Shown here piece after piece: positions 8,422 to 16,349 of a stretch of 64,000 bases of DNA (its first letter is position 1; each line of letters starts with the position of its first letter). The position numbers and the translations under genes were made by a program. The notes beneath the pieces were generated by a model. The model was not told where the DNA came from, did no database searches, and worked only from the letters and a program-made list of their open reading frames with translations. The DNA is from CAVZXS01 sp963779325 (lineage in GTDB: Bacteria; Bacteroidota; Bacteroidia; Chitinophagales; Chitinophagaceae): positions 372,001-436,000 of the forward strand of contig CAVZXS010000019.1 in assembly GCA_963779325.1 (NCBI GenBank), in the 5' to 3' direction.

Positions 8422-9312
8422 ATGATAATCAAAGTACCTAATCAAATAATAAGTTCCCGCACTAACTTAAAGAAAGTAACTTTTCTTTTCTTACTCACAT
8501 TTATTTGCGTAAAAATATTCTCGCAAGAAACTTTAACTATCAAGATACTCACCATCAGAAAAGAACCTATTGAGTATTGTTCGGTTGCTTGGGATAAGCA
8601 ATTTGGAGTAGTTACTAATAAAGAAGGCATTGCAATACTACCTTTTAATAAAATGAGTGATTCAATCATCATCTCATCCGTAGGCTTTCAAAAAAAAATA
8701 GTATATAAAAACAGTTTAGCGGGTAAAAATTATGCTGAGGTTATTTTAGAAACCAGTACAGAAGAGATGCCGCCTGTGGTAGTCTGGTCAAATGGGAAAA
8801 ATGAAGAATTTGGATTAACCGGTAAGAAAGAAGGCCCTTCTTATTTCATGAATAAGTATGGCAATAATTTACAGAACATTATATTAATAAGCGGTTATTC
8901 ACTACCTGCAAGAGTTAACAAATTTGCTGTTTTCATTTCTCAAAAATCATCCCTAGTAACGCCTTTTCGAGTAAGGGCTTATGATATAGGAGCAGATGGC
9001 TTGCCCGGAAAAGATATAATATATCAGAATGTAATTGTAACAGATTATAAAAAAAATCGATGGTGTGTAGTTGATTTAAGTGACGTTTCTATTACACTAA
9101 GTTCAAATAAGTTTTTTATCGGTATCGAATGGCTTTCTACTGACAATGTAAGTCTTAATGGATTATGTATCGGAGAAGACGATCAATTAAAAACAAGTGT
9201 CACCTACGTTAAGTACGGTCAATCAAACTGGAAATATTTTATAAGAAAAATGGGAAAGAATATGTTGAATAGCATGATGAAAGTTGAGCTGAATTCAGCA
9301 ACCAAAAAATAA
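8422..9312 (+). CDS. Exported protein with CarboxypepD_reg-like domain
   Basis: A 296-residue protein. An N-terminal hydrophobic segment (VTFLFLLTFICVKIFSQ, residues about 19-35) acts as signal peptide. Residues about 36-110 form a carboxypeptidase regulatory-like beta-sandwich (EPIEYCSVAWDKQFGVVTNKEGIAILPF, given here in part, then IISSVGFQKKIV), the usual surface-adaptor fold in this phylum. Residues 120-290 contain SGYSLPARVNKFAVFISQ and FRVRAYDIGADGLPGKDI. This region occurs in other Bacteroidota exported proteins without known function. It is followed after 2 bp by the 9315 lipoprotein gene, so the two are co-transcribed. Confidence 0.7.
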   Translation: MIIKVPNQIISSRTNLKKVTFLFLLTFICVKIFSQETLTIKILTIRKEPIEYCSVAWDKQFGVVTNKEGIAILPFNKMSDSIIISSVGFQKKIVYKNSLAGKNYAEVILETSTEEMPPVVVWSNGKNEEFGLTGKKEGPSYFMNKYGNNLQNIILISGYSLPARVNKFAVFISQKSSLVTPFRVRAYDIGADGLPGKDIIYQNVIVTDYKKNRWCVVDLSDVSITLSSNKFFIGIEWLSTDNVSLNGLCIGEDDQLKTSVTYVKYGQSNWKYFIRKMGKNMLNSMMKVELNSATKK

Positions 9313-9314
9313 TT

Positions 9315-9761
9315 ATGCGGGTATATTTATTGATATTAGTAATTTTAGAATTATATAGTTGCACGGGAAGTAACGGATCAAAAATTATCAAACAGTCGCA
9401 AGACACAACTGTGCTAAGACTAAAAACACTCCCGGATAGCCTACTGACCCGTATCATAATTGAGCCTTATATTTACCAATATGATACCGTTGAATACGGT
9501 GATAAGCTTAAAGGAAAGTTCTTAATAAAAAATATCGGGGCGGCAAATTTTAAAATGGAAAAATTGATAGCACGTTGCGACTGTACTGAATTGACAATAA
9601 ATGACTCGATATTAACATCAGGTCAAGAGACATATTTAAACTTTGAAGTGAGTACAAAAAAACTTCAGCCCTCATATTTCAATGAAAGTGTGATTAGCCT
9701 CTTTGGCAATTTTAAGCCATATTCCCGAACTTTAAAAATAGAAGGTTATATTAAAGATTAA
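9315..9761 (+). CDS. DUF1573-like lipoprotein
   Basis: A 148-residue protein with signal sequence MRVYLLILVILELYSC and lipid-attachment Cys at residue 16. The mature part is one Ig-like fold of the DUF1573 type: KGKFLIKNIGAANFKMEKL, then ARCDCTELTINDSIL in place of the usual SSCGCTVP-like motif, then GQETYLNFEVSTK. DUF1573 proteins are common surface or periplasmic proteins in Bacteroidota with no known activity. It starts 2 bp after the 8422 gene and shares its transcript. Both products are probably envelope proteins acting together, by inference from spacing. Confidence 0.7.
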   Translation: MRVYLLILVILELYSCTGSNGSKIIKQSQDTTVLRLKTLPDSLLTRIIIEPYIYQYDTVEYGDKLKGKFLIKNIGAANFKMEKLIARCDCTELTINDSILTSGQETYLNFEVSTKKLQPSYFNESVISLFGNFKPYSRTLKIEGYIKD

Positions 9762-9821
9762 AAGCCTTTCAAAGATACCATCCTGCTCTGTGCCTTAGTA
9801 GTTCAAAACCCAAAACCCAAA

Positions 9822-11267
9822 TCACAAACCAATACCACTTTCCGGTTTTTTCGAAAAACCATTTCTATCCGCGACAATCAATAATCCCAAACACAAAAAG
9901 AAAAGGCTGCCGACTTTATCCGTTTCTATTAAATCGCTTAAAAAATTTATCGTGAGCAGCATAACCAATATACTGCCGCAGGCTATCGCTATTTGTTTGT
10001 AAAAATTATCTTTCAGGGTATGATACAAATGCTGCGCATAAAACAACATGGCGCCCGCCAGTACCAAAAAAATAAGCAGACCCGGCAAACCCTGCTCTAT
10101 TACCAACAATAAAAAATAATTATGCACCGTACTCCGGTCTTTATTATCACTTACCCAGGTTTTAAAAGCCGGTATGGTGTAGGGTTTATAATTATTATAA
10201 AAACTATTGGGGCCGTAACCGGTCAGCAAATGATCTTCCGTCATACGTACACCCGCTACCCAGCGGTAAAAACGTTCAGCGGTAGAAACATCTTTTAATT
10301 TATAGGTAGCAATTAAGTGTTCATTAAAATCTTTATGAAAAATAGTTGTAGTATAATCATGAGCAAAATCTAAATACCTGTCATCGGTTTTAATCCAAAA
10401 CAGCGAAGCAATAACTATAACAATACTCAGTACATAAGCAGTCACTAATAATTTTCTTTTTATAAGCCAATAAGCCGATAAGCCCGTAAGCAATGCCAAC
10501 CAGGCGCCTCTTGAAAAAGATAAAAACAAAGCAAACAAAATGATCCCGATTGAAATCAATAACCATTTCCTGTATTTTTCATTTAGCCGGTACATTGCTA
10601 TTGCCACAGGTACAAAACAAACCAGCATGGCGGAGTAATTGACATGATTACGAAAGAAGGGGCTCAATGCATCATTAATAGTGGCAAATGTAAATCCGTA
10701 TTGTGCATGACGAAAAATAGCTAAGACTACAAATGACAGCATAGAAACGAAAAATGCGATTACAACTCTTTGTATAGTTAGCCTGTTTGTAAAAAAAATA
10801 ACCGGCGCCAATACAAAGGCCAATACATACCAACTCTTGGCCAATAAATATTTTAATGACATCAAGCTATCATCAGAAAAAATAACGGCGATAATAATCC
10901 ATATTAAATGAATAGCTGTTAATAATAATAACGGATGCTTCCATTCTCTTAAAGCAATTAAATTACGATTGTAAACAAGTATCGTGATGGTTAAGCCGGC
11001 CACTAAGAGCATCAACGGCTCATCAGGCAAATCGGTACCCAACGATGGAGTAAAATTAAATTCGATGGACCAGGGCAATGAAACAATCAATAAGAAAAAA
11101 ACGGAATAAGTATTTTGCCAAGCCCAATAAAAAAACAGAATTCCGAAAGGGATGGCGAACAACAAATATTCTTCGGCTAAAACGGCGGGCAACAGCGCTA
11201 ATAAAAATATAGCTGCAAAAATCACAAACAGGTTGTTTGTTTTATATGTAGCCGCTGAAGCAATCAC
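9822..11267 (-). CDS. O-antigen ligase / Wzy-like polymerase family membrane protein
   Basis: A 481-residue polytopic protein with about 11 hydrophobic segments and one larger loop (residues about 285-375) before the last helices. That loop contains RWVAGVRMTEDHLLTGYGPNS and HNYFLLLVIEQG, which is the Wzy_C/WaaL-type arrangement. The SFSRGAWLALLTG segment near residue 255 is also typical. The protein either polymerises or ligates undecaprenyl-linked glycans on the periplasmic side of the inner membrane; sequence alone does not separate the two. The start is GTG, overlapping the stop of the Wzz-like gene by 4 bp (GTGA). Together with the broken flippase it forms an exopolysaccharide export unit, but no glycosyltransferases are next to it. 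Confidence 0.82.
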   Translation of the reverse strand: MIASAATYKTNNLFVIFAAIFLLALLPAVLAEEYLLFAIPFGILFFYWAWQNTYSVFFLLIVSLPWSIEFNFTPSLGTDLPDEPLMLLVAGLTITILVYNRNLIALREWKHPLLLLTAIHLIWIIIAVIFSDDSLMSLKYLLAKSWYVLAFVLAPVIFFTNRLTIQRVVIAFFVSMLSFVVLAIFRHAQYGFTFATINDALSPFFRNHVNYSAMLVCFVPVAIAMYRLNEKYRKWLLISIGIILFALFLSFSRGAWLALLTGLSAYWLIKRKLLVTAYVLSIVIVIASLFWIKTDDRYLDFAHDYTTTIFHKDFNEHLIATYKLKDVSTAERFYRWVAGVRMTEDHLLTGYGPNSFYNNYKPYTIPAFKTWVSDNKDRSTVHNYFLLLVIEQGLPGLLIFLVLAGAMLFYAQHLYHTLKDNFYKQIAIACGSILVMLLTINFLSDLIETDKVGSLFFLCLGLLIVADRNGFSKKPESGIGL

Positions 11268-12112
11268 TTTACAACATTTCTTTTTTCTAAAACCAATGCA
11301 AGCAATAAGGCAAAGAGGAAACTAACAAAAGCGGTAACAACAACAGTGACTACCCGTTTGGGTTTATCGGCCCGTATGGCAGGCTTGGCTTTTTCTACCC
11401 ATAATAAAACTTCGGGGTTGGCGGTTACCATCATATCATATTGTGTAATCAGTTTTTGATATTGCTCATACTGGTTCAATAAAACTTTTTGTCTTGCGCT
11501 GTACACATCCGCACTGCCGGCAAGCATACTTGCGGTACTTAAAAAAAGATTAATGCTGTCAATCGCCAATTTTATTCTTTCTGCCGAAATTTTTAAGCCT
11601 CTCAGCACATTTTTATTGTTCTCGCTTTGCAATACGCCGTGAAATTTTTGCAGGTTTTCCATAATGGCATTAGCCATAGACGCAGCCATCTCCTTATTAC
11701 CGTCCCATACTTTTACTTTCAATTCACCGTAATCACTTTTCATTACTTTACTCCGCTCTTTTAATTGCCAAATCGCTTTTTGTTTAGCATTCATATCGGT
11801 AGCGGGAAATTGATAATGATTGATCAAACTAAATTTATCGATAACCGCACTGTAGATGGTATCTAATTGCGCCGTGCCGATTATTTTATCAAGATCATCG
11901 GGCACGCCAAAGTCGGAATACAGCGCTTGTATATTTTCATCAAATATTCTTGACTTATCCGTATTAAAAGAAGAAGAAGGAAGCGCCGTAGCCACCGAGA
12001 GATACAGCCTTCCTTTCAGCATTACTATTGTACCGGCTATCAGTACCGATAACAAAACAAACAAAAGCATTTGTTTCCACCGGTTATTTATCAATAAAAA
12101 AATATCAGGCAT
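11264..12112 (-). CDS. Wzz-like polysaccharide chain-length / export co-polymerase protein
   Basis: A 282-residue inner-membrane protein with the Wzz plan: a transmembrane helix at about residues 14-34 (MLLFVLLSVLIAGTIVML), a long periplasmic alpha-helical region (about 35-245, coiled-coil rich: QKVLLNQYEQYQKLITQYD), and a second helix at about 252-275 followed by a short basic tail. There is no fused BY-kinase domain. Such proteins set polymer length in Wzx/Wzy systems. It overlaps the downstream polymerase/ligase gene by 4 bp. Its start codon also overlaps the last codons of the degraded flippase reading frame, showing that these three genes were built as one tightly coupled operon. Confidence 0.75.
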   Translation of the reverse strand: MPDIFLLINNRWKQMLLFVLLSVLIAGTIVMLKGRLYLSVATALPSSSFNTDKSRIFDENIQALYSDFGVPDDLDKIIGTAQLDTIYSAVIDKFSLINHYQFPATDMNAKQKAIWQLKERSKVMKSDYGELKVKVWDGNKEMAASMANAIMENLQKFHGVLQSENNKNVLRGLKISAERIKLAIDSINLFLSTASMLAGSADVYSARQKVLLNQYEQYQKLITQYDMMVTANPEVLLWVEKAKPAIRADKPKRVVTVVVTAFVSFLFALLLALVLEKRNVVK

Positions 12113-13581
12113 CAGGATCAGTTTTATTTTCTTTATTTAAAAATGTATTGGCAATTGCTTTCAGGTTCAATAACCCCGATAAAAACATAGTGATTAAAAC
12201 AAGAATGGCGGCTGCAAACAACAGCAGCCATAATATTTATATCCACTGATTTACCTGCCATACAAAGTTGTTACCACCAATGCGCCTGTAAAAATATAGA
12301 TTAACAACGAGCGGTAATGCAGGTTGATATTTAATTTTTCTTTTGCATAAACTAATAAAGCGATACCGCAGCTAAACTGGCTTACAAAAGCAGCAATACT
12401 GCAGCCCATAGCACCCAGGCTGCGGAATTAAAACAAGATTGAGAATAATATTGGTAATAACAGCCAGCAGTGTAAGAATACAAAATGAAATGATATGACC
12501 CGTTGCGGTTAACAAGGTGCCGTATACCTGTATCAGCGAGTAACCAATGAATGACATCATACAAAAGCGCATTATATCTACCGCTCTTTCATCATATATA
12601 TTATACAATTTTTGTTGAAGCATGGGTGCCAACGCAAAAACAACGCAAACCAAACTCGCTGCGAATACCATGAGCAAATGACGGCTTTGCAAAACGGCAG
12701 TTTCTGTTTCAGCATTTTTTCTTTCGCTCCAAAGTTTTGCTATATAAGGAAGCAGGAAGGAAGCCAACAGGTAACCCGCAATATTGGCCGCATCCAATAA
12801 ACGATACGCGCCTGCATATATACCCGTCTCATAAGCCCCGTTGGGATGCAGTTGCTCTAATAAAAAACCATCCAGCCGGCTGTGCATGCTCATCAATATA
12901 ACTATGGCTGCATAAGGCAATGCGGCCAACAGTAATTTACGATTGAGAACTTGTTTTAACGAGAAGGACAAGATTGTTTTCTTTTTAAAAACAACCGCGG
13001 CAACAACCGCCACGGCTATTGCCGTACAAATAACCTGGCACCATAAAAAAATACTGATATTTATCCTTCCGAAAACAGAAGGAACAAATAAAAAAGCGCC
13101 GCAAAGAATTATCATCAATGTTTTGTCAAGTACGGAGAGCCAAGCATCGGCAGAAAAATTTTGGCGAGCCGTTACTATGCCGCGTAAAAAAATAAACAGC
13201 GATGTAAGTACCTGTATCAATAATACGGGCCACTAACAAATGCCAATGACTGATACCGGCTATAGCAGCCGTAATTATTACGGCAATTATATAAACGGCT
13301 GCAAAAAATAATTTCAGTAATAAAAGATTGCCGATATTTTCTTGATAAAATTTTTGACCCGCGGCCAACTGCCGGTTTAAAAATGCAGTAAGACCCCAAT
13401 CCAATAAAAAACTAAATACAATTGAAAGACTTAATAATGAAAAATAAACGCCGTATATTTCGGTACCTACTTCGTTTTGTACCCGGCGGTCTATTCCAAA
13501 AATCCATATAGGTTTTATTACTCCGTTAAGAAATAATAATAAACCAAGTGATGAATAGAATTTTTTAGAAGATGCAGGCAT
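12105..13581 (-). pseudogene. Polysaccharide flippase (Wzx/MATE-like), multiply frameshifted
   Basis: Consecutive fragments in different frames add up to one Wzx-sized protein (about 490 residues). Fragment 1 starts at ATG 13581 (YSSLGLLLFLNGVIKPIWIF...) and is correct to about 13222 (HWHLLVAR). Fragment 2, in another frame, runs from about 13220 (LLLIQVLTSLFIFLRGIVTA) to about 12425 (NIILNLVLIP). Fragment 3 (LGAMGCSIAAFVSQFSCGIA...GALVVTTLYG) ends at 12251. A last hydrophobic piece (WLLLFAAAILVLITMFLSG) ends with TGA at 12105, overlapping the Wzz-like start. In-frame stops on both sides of 12250 mean more than one lesion there. No lesion lies in a long homopolymer. Wzx proteins flip lipid-linked glycan units; here no full-length product can be made as read. 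Confidence 0.75.
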
Positions 13582-13599
13582 TAATTAATTATTTGTTTT

Positions 13600-13690
13600 G
13601 ACCTCACCCCCAACCCCCGTCCGCACCGGTCATCCGGGCGGGCCTCTCCAATGGAGAGGGGGGGGCAGCGTCCTCTCCATTGAATCCTCA
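13600..13690. repeat. G+C-rich palindromic intergenic repeat
   Basis: Between the flippase and lrp genes. It contains a C-rich stretch (CACCCCCAACCCCCG), a perfect palindrome CCTCTCC-AAT-GGAGAGG at 13643-13659 extended by a G run, and a second CCTCTCCATTG at 13672. The same style of element recurs at 55428, 58256 and inside ispG (59293-59440). It looks like a dispersed REP-like family; it could also act as terminator for lrp. Confidence 0.6.
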
Positions 13691-13691
13691 A

Positions 13692-14159
13692 TTAATTTAT
13701 TACTCTTGCATTACGACTGAAACTTTCGTCCAGTGAAATAAATGTTTCGGTACGTTCAATGCCTTTTATTTTTTGCAACTCATCGTGCAATACAAACCGC
13801 AGTTGGTTTATATCCTTACAAACTATTTCGGCAAACATGCTGTAATTACCGGTGGTGTAGTTCAGGCGTACAATCTCCGGTATTTTTTGCAGCTCCTTAG
13901 CTACAGAATCGTACAATGAGCTTTCTTTTAAATAAATTCCGATAAAAGCAATTACATCATACCCGATTTGTTTGAGGTCTACATTCATTTTATTACCTTT
14001 AACCACGCCTGCCTCCTGGAGTTTTTTAATGCGCACATGAATGGTACCCCCTGAAACGAATAATTTTTTACCCAAATCGGCATAGGATATTTCAGCCGTT
14101 TCCATCATGTGCTGAATGATCTGCAGATCCAGTTTGTCGAGATTTAATTTAGCAGCCAT
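13692..14159 (-). CDS. Lrp/AsnC family transcriptional regulator
   Basis: A 155-residue protein of exact family length. Residues 1-60 are the winged HTH (LDLQIIQHMMETAEISYADLG, given in part, then GGTIHVRIKKLQEAGVV). Residues 70-150 are the RAM ligand-binding domain (GYDVIAFIGIYL, then IPEIVRLNYTTGNYSMFAEIV, given in part, then KIKGIERTETFISLDESF). Lrp/AsnC proteins form octamers and usually sense amino acids. A 20-bp palindrome at 14221-14240 upstream of the start is a likely autoregulatory site. The effector is not predictable. It is divergent from the tRNA-like RNA gene that begins further right. Confidence 0.92.
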   Translation of the reverse strand: MAAKLNLDKLDLQIIQHMMETAEISYADLGKKLFVSGGTIHVRIKKLQEAGVVKGNKMNVDLKQIGYDVIAFIGIYLKESSLYDSVAKELQKIPEIVRLNYTTGNYSMFAEIVCKDINQLRFVLHDELQKIKGIERTETFISLDESFSRNARVIN

Positions 14160-14176
14160 TTTTAAAATTGTTTTTT

Positions 14177-14240
14177 GAATAAATTCAATATATATGCGAA
14201 TATTTGAATGATTTCTATACTTTCAAAATTTATTTTGAAA
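14177..14240. promoter_or_regulatory. Inverted repeats upstream of lrp, likely Lrp operator
   Basis: TTTCAAAAT-TT-ATTTTGAAA at 14221-14240 is a perfect 9-bp inverted repeat, and GAAT-AA-ATTC occurs at 14177-14186. Both are A+T-rich palindromes of the type bound by Lrp/AsnC proteins. They lie 18-81 bp from the lrp start and next to the -33 element of the divergent RNA gene, so Lrp could control both directions. Confidence 0.5.
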
Positions 14241-14242
14241 TA

Positions 14243-14275
14243 TTTGGAATGAAATGGTCATTTCCTTTACTTTTG
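14243..14275 (+). promoter_or_regulatory. Putative promoter of the tRNA-like RNA
   Basis: TTTG at 14243-14246 and TACTTTTG at 14268-14275 match the Bacteroidota -33 TTTG and -7 TAnnTTTG elements, 21 bp apart. Transcription would begin near 14282, about 50 nt before the acceptor-like stem of the RNA at 14331. Confidence 0.6.
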
Positions 14276-14330
14276 TTCTATCAAGTTCTTCATCGCAGGT
14301 TTAAGTAACATATTAATCGGCGATACACAC

Positions 14331-14502
14331 TGTGGGGTGATGAAATTTTTGGCAGACATGCCCCCTTGTCTCGGGGGTGAGGACAACAGGATAAACGCAG
14401 CATAGAGCCGTGTTAGTAGCAATACTAATACGACCGGGGTCGACCACCGAACTTTGTACTGTAGCTAACTGCCTCGTGGAGGTTCGATCCCTCCCCCTAC
14501 AG
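14331..14502 (+). ncRNA. tRNA-like structured RNA with a 100-nt variable region
   Basis: The ends fold like a tRNA. Acceptor TGTGGGG (14331-14337) pairs with CCCTACA (14495-14501; 7 bp, one G-U). T8 is followed by a 3-bp D stem ATG/CAT (14340-14342 with 14357-14359) and a 14-nt D loop with GG. Then comes anticodon stem CCCCC/GGGGG (14361-14365 with 14373-14377) with loop TTGTCTC, and T arm GGAGG-TTCGATC-CCTCC (14478-14494). Position 33 is U and the formal anticodon would be GUC; discriminator is G; CCA is not encoded. The 3-bp D stem and large D loop resemble type II (Leu/Ser) tRNAs. Between anticodon and T arms are 100 nt instead of about 15. This region starts with stem TGAGG/CCTCG and contains a 10-bp helix capped by GCAA (14409-14432). 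A terminator follows at 14508. Confidence 0.7.
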
Positions 14503-14507
14503 CTTTT

Positions 14508-14544
14508 AAAGCCTTTGTTGAGAAACAAAGGCTTTGCTATTTTA
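14508..14544 (+). terminator. Rho-independent terminator after the tRNA-like RNA
   Basis: A 12-bp perfect stem AAAGCCTTTGTT / AACAAAGGCTTT closed by a GAGA tetraloop, then GCTATTTTAAG. It begins 6 nt after the discriminator position, so the RNA is a separate transcription unit. Confidence 0.75.
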
Positions 14545-14550
14545 AGTATA

Positions 14551-14633
14551 ACTGATTTCGTGCCCCGATTTTGATCGGGGCTTCTACAGCAAACTGACTT
14601 CGTGCCCCGATTACATTGGAGCCCCTACAACAT
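14551..14633. repeat. Tandem pair of 41-42 bp units
   Basis: Unit 1 (14551-14592) and unit 2 (14593-14633) both read ACTGAyTTCGTGCCCCGATT, then diverge slightly, then end CTACArCA. Unit 1 contains a perfect hairpin CCCCGAT-TTTG-ATCGGGG; in unit 2 the 3' arm is partly lost (GATTACATTGGAGCCCC). They follow the RNA terminator directly. Confidence 0.65.
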
Positions 14634-14702
14634 TAATCATGTTTTAGTTTAATTGGCCTTGCTTTTTTAAGTGAGGCTTTTTTGTTTCGCTCAGAAATTC
14701 TT

Positions 14703-14780
14703 TTAGCAGCGAGTGATTGTTTCCGTTTTTGAAGTCACGAATTGTGACTTCAAAATGTCCCATTCCTTTTTAATCAATAT
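14703..14780 (-). pseudogene. Relic of an ORF6N-domain gene
   Basis: On the minus strand 26 codons from 14780 to a stop at 14703 read ILIKKEWDILKSQFVTSK and then lose similarity. This matches the central ORF6N motif, whose intact neighbour at 14871 has LTKNEFETLRCNFSTSKRGG at the same place. The DNA here forms a 12-bp perfect inverted repeat (TTTTGAAGTCAC / GTGACTTCAAAA), which is a by-product of that coding motif. There is no start codon or second half, so it is a fragment of an older copy. Confidence 0.5.
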
Positions 14781-14870
14781 CTATTTAGCTCTTAGCCAAC
14801 AATAATCACACCCGCCACTTATTGAAACGCGGATGATATTCCTATCGGAGCCTTTTGTTTTTAAAAGTCC

Positions 14871-15407
14871 TTATTTCTTAAACCCAATCCTTTCCCTTTT
14901 CTTCCAATTTTCTTTTACCGCCAATTCATCCTGCTTTTTATCAAGCAGGTTTTCTAAGGCATCGTAAATAGCCGAGAGTTGTGTATCATATTCTCTTAAT
15001 CGGGTTTGCATTTCTTTTCGCAAATCATTTATTTGTTCAAACAAATCTTTGTGGCTGTTGGCAAAATGCCGCATGGCGGTAAATGCACGTACTATGGCAA
15101 TATTCATGTCGATTGCTTTATCGGAGTTTAGTACTGAAGCCAGCATGGTAACGCCATGCTCCGTAAATGCAAAAGGCATATACCTCGTACCGCCCCGTTT
15201 TGAGGTGCTAAAATTGCACCTCAAAGTTTCAAACTCATTTTTAGTAAGTTCAAACATAAAATCCATCGGGAATTTTCTCAGGTTTTGCCTCACTGCCCGT
15301 TTTAAATACTTTGTTTCCGTCTGGTACAGCTCAGCCAAATCAAAATCCAGCATCACTTTTTGCCCTCTTATTTCAAATATTTTGTTATGTATTACTTGTA
15401 AGCTCAT
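14871..15407 (-). CDS. ORF6N domain-containing DNA-binding protein
   Basis: A 178-residue protein. Residues 1-90 are the ORF6N (KilA-N-related) domain: IFEIRGQKVMLDFDLAELY, then TKYLKRAVRQNLRKFP, DFMFELTKNEFETLRCNFST, given in part, and YMPFAFTEHGVTMLASVL. Residues about 120-160 are a predicted coiled coil (HKDLFEQINDLRKEMQTRL), followed by a basic tail ending ERIGFKK. These proteins come from phage or mobile elements but are common as single chromosomal genes in Bacteroidota; the function is unknown. A second, decayed copy lies just downstream at 14703-14780. Confidence 0.9.
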   Translation of the reverse strand: MSLQVIHNKIFEIRGQKVMLDFDLAELYQTETKYLKRAVRQNLRKFPMDFMFELTKNEFETLRCNFSTSKRGGTRYMPFAFTEHGVTMLASVLNSDKAIDMNIAIVRAFTAMRHFANSHKDLFEQINDLRKEMQTRLREYDTQLSAIYDALENLLDKKQDELAVKENWKKRERIGFKK

Positions 15408-15563
15408 TGCAGGGGTTTAGTGTATTGGTAATAATTACTCTTTGAAAATTTAAGTCAAAGCCGCTAAGCTTCTCATCAGTCTTTGGAAAGATAAAAAGTC
15501 TTTATGAATACTTGAATAAGTGAAAAACTTGGATTTATGGGGAGTAGAATCTATTTTGTGGTT

Positions 15564-16283
15564 ATGAACTATTTTATCCGAATATTTCTTGTGCTGTTTT
15601 CTACTTTTATTCTCAAAGATGCTTTTACCCAAGTTATTTATGATAAGTGTGTTAGTAAGCAGTATGAAAACTTATTTAAGAAATTGCCGAAAGAAGATCA
15701 AAGAAAGATGGTTAAATGGGAAAAAGATACATTAAACCAAAGCGGGTTTGTAATTATTACAGAGGGCAAAACTGATACATTAAACAAAAGAGAAAGTAAA
15801 CCTGCGTTTAGCGAAATAACTCTCATTGACATTGACCCTAAAACTAATAAGCCAATAACTGTAAAGACAAGGAAAGCTGCAAATGACAACGATTATTCTT
15901 ATTCTTTTTGTAATCAAAGTTTCAGAAATGATACTTTGGTTATTCAAATTGGAGGCCCTTTTTGGCAGCAGACCATAACACATTTGATTTTTAAAAACAG
16001 TTTAAAAACTTTTCATAATGAATATTTAAAGCGGGACGTAATTTTAAAGGCGGATATTAATGATAGCTTGACAAACAACCTGACAATCCCTGTAAAGACC
16101 ATAAAATTTACCTTAAGCGACAACGTTTTTAAAGTCAGGAAAATAATTTTCGGTTCTGCTGAAATTATAACAAGCCCGTATTTTAAAAAAGACCTTGGGG
16201 AAGAAAACTATTTTTATAATTTGCAAACGAAAATGAAATATTACTTTAAATTTCGAGTAACAAAAAATATTTTACAGCAGTAG
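15564..16283 (+). CDS. Exported protein of unknown function
   Basis: The frame is open from ATG 15537, but ATG 15564 gives a regular signal peptide (MNYFIRIFLVLFSTFILKD, cleavage near FTQ), so 239 residues is preferred. The mature part is mixed polar, with only two Cys (DKC and FCNQ) and no repeat. It contains ITLIDIDPKTNKPITVKTRK and IGGPFWQQTITHLIFKNSL. I do not recognise a family. It is followed at 16350 by a lipoprotein gene in the same direction, 66 bp away, so the two may share a transcript. Probable location: periplasm or outer face. Confidence 0.6.
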   Translation: MNYFIRIFLVLFSTFILKDAFTQVIYDKCVSKQYENLFKKLPKEDQRKMVKWEKDTLNQSGFVIITEGKTDTLNKRESKPAFSEITLIDIDPKTNKPITVKTRKAANDNDYSYSFCNQSFRNDTLVIQIGGPFWQQTITHLIFKNSLKTFHNEYLKRDVILKADINDSLTNNLTIPVKTIKFTLSDNVFKVRKIIFGSAEIITSPYFKKDLGEENYFYNLQTKMKYYFKFRVTKNILQQ

Positions 16284-16349
16284 AGTAACAATCACTCCTT
16301 TTTAAATACCGTCAATTCATAACGTTTCGATAAAAATCATAAAACAAAC

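Noticed and set aside
14331..14502. Reading the structured RNA as tmRNA or as a group I intron-containing tRNA
   Set aside because: A tmRNA has no D or anticodon stem and carries a tag frame, neither of which fits. Bacterial group I introns lie in the anticodon loop, which is intact here, and 100 nt is too small for a group I core.
14313..14528. 71-codon minus-strand frame over the RNA
   Set aside because: It exists only because the structured RNA lacks stops on the other strand; product has no motif and spans the terminator.
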